Assembly (NCBI GenBank): GCA_030158185.1 | Contig: JAOATP010000223.1 | Location: forward strand, 1-32,496 | Source: Propionicimonas sp. | Lineage (GTDB): Bacteria > Actinomycetota > Actinomycetes > Propionibacteriales > Propionibacteriaceae | Direction of reading: 5' to 3' | DNA: 32,496 bases | Part shown: positions 31,281 through 32,496 of the stretch, piece by piece | Numbering within the stretch: position 1 is the stretch's first letter | Layout: every line of letters begins with the position of its first letter | Notes under the pieces: generated by a model | Seen by the model: only the letters and a program-made list of their open reading frames with translations | What the model was told of the DNA's origin: nothing | Databases searched by the model: none | Made by a program: the position numbers and the translations under genes

Positions 31281-32177
31281 ATGGACGCCGACCCGAGCGT
31301 GGACGCCCGCCTCGACGAGGCGGTCGACGAGCTCTACGGGTTGACCGGCGACGCGTTCCTGCCGCGCCGAGGTCAGTTGGCGGCGGCCGCCCGGGCTGGT
31401 GGTGACACGGAGCTCGCCAAGGCGATCACGGCGCTGCGCAAGCCCACCCAGTCGGCCTGGGCGATCAACCTGCTCTCCCGCGAGTGTGCCGACGATCTGC
31501 ATCGGCTGGCGGATCTCGCAGCGCGGCTGCGCACGGCTCAGGAGCGCCTCGACGGCGCCGCGCTGCTCACCCTCGGCCGCGAACGCACCGCGCTCGTCGA
31601 CGAGTTGGTGGCGCAGGCCCACGTGGTCGTCACCCAGGCGGGGGCCAAGTTCAGCCCGGCGATGGCGCGCGATATCGGCACCACCTTTGTCGCGGCCCTT
31701 GCCTCCACCGAGGCCACGGCGGCCGTCACCTCCGGTCGGCTCACCCGAGCCCTGGAGTATGCCGGTTTCGGCGAGATCGACCTCACCGAAGCCACCGCTC
31801 GCCCGCTTCGTCTCGTGCGATCCGACGAGCGCGCCTCGCTGATGTCGTCGGGCGTCCGTGCCGACGCCCACCGGGGCGCCTCGTCACCGGATGGGGCACT
31901 CGCGGACGACGCCGATCCCGAGGTGTCGGCGGCCGAGGCCGACCTGCACGACGCCATGGCCACCGCCACAGCGGCGGCATCCCGTCACGGAGTCCTCAGC
32001 GCCGAGCTCGAGCTCGCCGAGAACCGCGTTGCTCAACTCCAGGCCGAGCTCGCCCGGGCCCGAGCGCACCGGGACAAGACCGCGGACGCGCTCGGCGAGG
32101 CTGACAGCGCGCAGGCTGCAGCCCAACGCGAGTTGCGCCGGGCCCGCACGGCACTTGAGGACCTGCGCAACGGCTGA
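31281..32177 (+). CDS. Hypothetical protein with C-terminal coiled coil
   Basis: The 298-residue soluble protein has no signal or membrane segment. The N-terminal two thirds (about 1-185) is helical and contains FLPRRGQLAAAARAGGDTELA and a KPTQSAWAINLL stretch with a conserved look. A polar linker (about 190-212) leads to a long heptad-rich coiled coil (about 213-295, AENRVAQLQAELARARAHRDK). I do not recognise a characterised family; similar proteins occur as hypotheticals in actinobacteria. The start is ATG 31281, divergent from dapB 33 bases away. A scaffolding or DNA-associated role is possible but unsupported. Confidence 0.8.
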   Translation: MDADPSVDARLDEAVDELYGLTGDAFLPRRGQLAAAARAGGDTELAKAITALRKPTQSAWAINLLSRECADDLHRLADLAARLRTAQERLDGAALLTLGRERTALVDELVAQAHVVVTQAGAKFSPAMARDIGTTFVAALASTEATAAVTSGRLTRALEYAGFGEIDLTEATARPLRLVRSDERASLMSSGVRADAHRGASSPDGALADDADPEVSAAEADLHDAMATATAAASRHGVLSAELELAENRVAQLQAELARARAHRDKTADALGEADSAQAAAQRELRRARTALEDLRNG

Positions 32178-32259
32178 GTGTCAACCGGCTGTGCACTCCC
32201 CGGGCACTGGCCAAGCCCCGGCCGACCGCCTGCTCACGGCCCCCGTCATCCTGCAGTGG
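32178..32259. other. Short convergent intergenic gap
   Basis: This GC-rich 82-base gap lies between the coiled-coil gene and the convergent membrane gene. I see no strong hairpin or other signal in it. Confidence 0.3.
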
Positions 32260-32496
32260 TCACCCGCTGGCCCGGCTCCGGCGCAAGGCGGCAGCCACCC
32301 ACCAGGCGCTCAGCCCCACTGCCAGCGCCACCGCGAGGTTCACCAACGCTCCCAGCACGCCGGCCGCGATGGCGAAGCCCCACTCGGTGCGACCCCGCAG
32401 ATCGCGCAGAAGTTGGATGTGCAGCACCCCGGCGACTCCGAGCAGCGCGGCGAGGATCCACACGGGGAAACCCGCGAGCGCACCCCCGGTGACTTG
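32260..32496 (-). CDS. Small membrane protein, probably cut by the right edge
   Basis: The frame is open to the window edge. From GTG 32463 there are 67 residues with two membrane segments (WILAALLGVAGVLHIQL and WGFAIAAGVLGALVNLAVALAVGLSAWW), a basic loop (LLRDLRGRTE) between them and a basic tail (AALRRSRASG). The codons before 32463 (LAGFP) continue a hydrophobic segment, so the real start is probably beyond the window. No function can be assigned. Confidence 0.6.
   Translation of the reverse strand, partial: QVTGGALAGFPVWILAALLGVAGVLHIQLLRDLRGRTEWGFAIAAGVLGALVNLAVALAVGLSAWWVAAALRRSRASG

Larger units (their letters stand above)
1264..31764. repeat. Dispersed highly iterated octamer GTATGCCG, 38 copies
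   Basis: I found the octamer by eye 38 times. Plus orientation, first base: 1264, 2913, 3138, 5006, 11723, 12195, 13371, 14579, 16678, 17489, 19208, 22061, 23930, 24028, 25348, 26492, 28021, 30680, 31757. Minus orientation (CGGCATAC): 2741, 4978, 6015, 6928, 8421, 10214, 13181, 13925, 15887, 17060, 19856, 21845, 23254, 25540, 26173, 26861, 29143, 30030, 31186. At about 70 % GC with independent bases, roughly one copy is expected on both strands. All copies are inside genes. Only one TATGCCG without the leading G was seen (complement at 29883-29890). Confidence 0.9.

Noticed and set aside
1264-31764. The iterated octamer as KOPS or Chi sites
   Set aside because: Copies are split 19 to 19 between strands without local skew, whereas KOPS and Chi-type sites are strongly oriented. 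The sequence also differs from known versions.
1-32496. CRISPR arrays, tRNA or rRNA genes, insertion sequences, prophage or toxin-antitoxin genes
   Set aside because: I read both strands and saw no regularly spaced repeats, cloverleaf structures, transposase motifs or phage proteins.

Overview
This window is high-GC DNA (about 70 % by eye) from an actinobacterium. Gene order and protein character suggest Micrococcales, perhaps Intrasporangiaceae or a relative; that placement is inference. Genes are tightly packed with many 1-8 base stop/start overlaps. Several genes have a TANNNT -10 box 6-7 bases before the start codon, as in leaderless actinobacterial transcripts. I found no tRNA, rRNA, CRISPR array, insertion sequence or phage gene.

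Positions 1-13019 hold a galactoside/galactose catabolic cluster. On the minus strand, from 8601 down to 2145, are a CUT1 sugar ABC transporter (lipoprotein plus two permeases, no ATPase), a GH35 beta-galactosidase and an aldose 1-epimerase. On the plus strand are a galactonate-dehydratase-like enolase (cut by the left edge), an AraC regulator, and an overlapping run of SDR dehydrogenase, KDPGal-type aldolase, PfkB kinase and SMP-30 lactonase. A minus-strand FadR-type regulator closes the cluster. Together they can encode uptake, hydrolysis, anomer conversion and every step of an oxidative De Ley-Doudoroff route: galactose, galactonolactone, galactonate, KDGal, KDPGal, then pyruvate plus glyceraldehyde 3-phosphate.

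Positions 13084-24077 are mostly chromosomal core: an M19 dipeptidase, ftsK, a class V aminotransferase behind a SAM-IV-like riboswitch, a membrane-anchored EEP-family hydrolase, rnj (RNase J), dapA, thyA and folA. A textbook CRP/GlxR-type palindrome and a strong hairpin lie between dapA and thyA.

Positions 24096-32496 contain a compact paaABCDE operon (phenylacetyl-CoA epoxidase), a small lipoprotein, azlCD (branched-chain amino acid export), a DUF2202 ferritin-like lipoprotein, dapB, a coiled-coil hypothetical protein and a cut membrane protein. The ftsK - rnj - dapA - thyA/folA - dapB order resembles conserved actinobacterial synteny, with the paa, azl and lipoprotein genes lying between folA and dapB.

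The most unusual signal is not a gene. The octamer GTATGCCG (or CGGCATAC) occurs 38 times in 32.5 kb, 19 on each strand, against about one expected. All 38 copies lie in coding sequence and they use all six reading frames, often through codons that are rare in such DNA (ATA, GTA, TAT, CAT). Density and behaviour resemble DNA uptake sequences or the cyanobacterial HIP1 element. Several gene ends also carry short tandem duplications that build hairpins around the stop codons.
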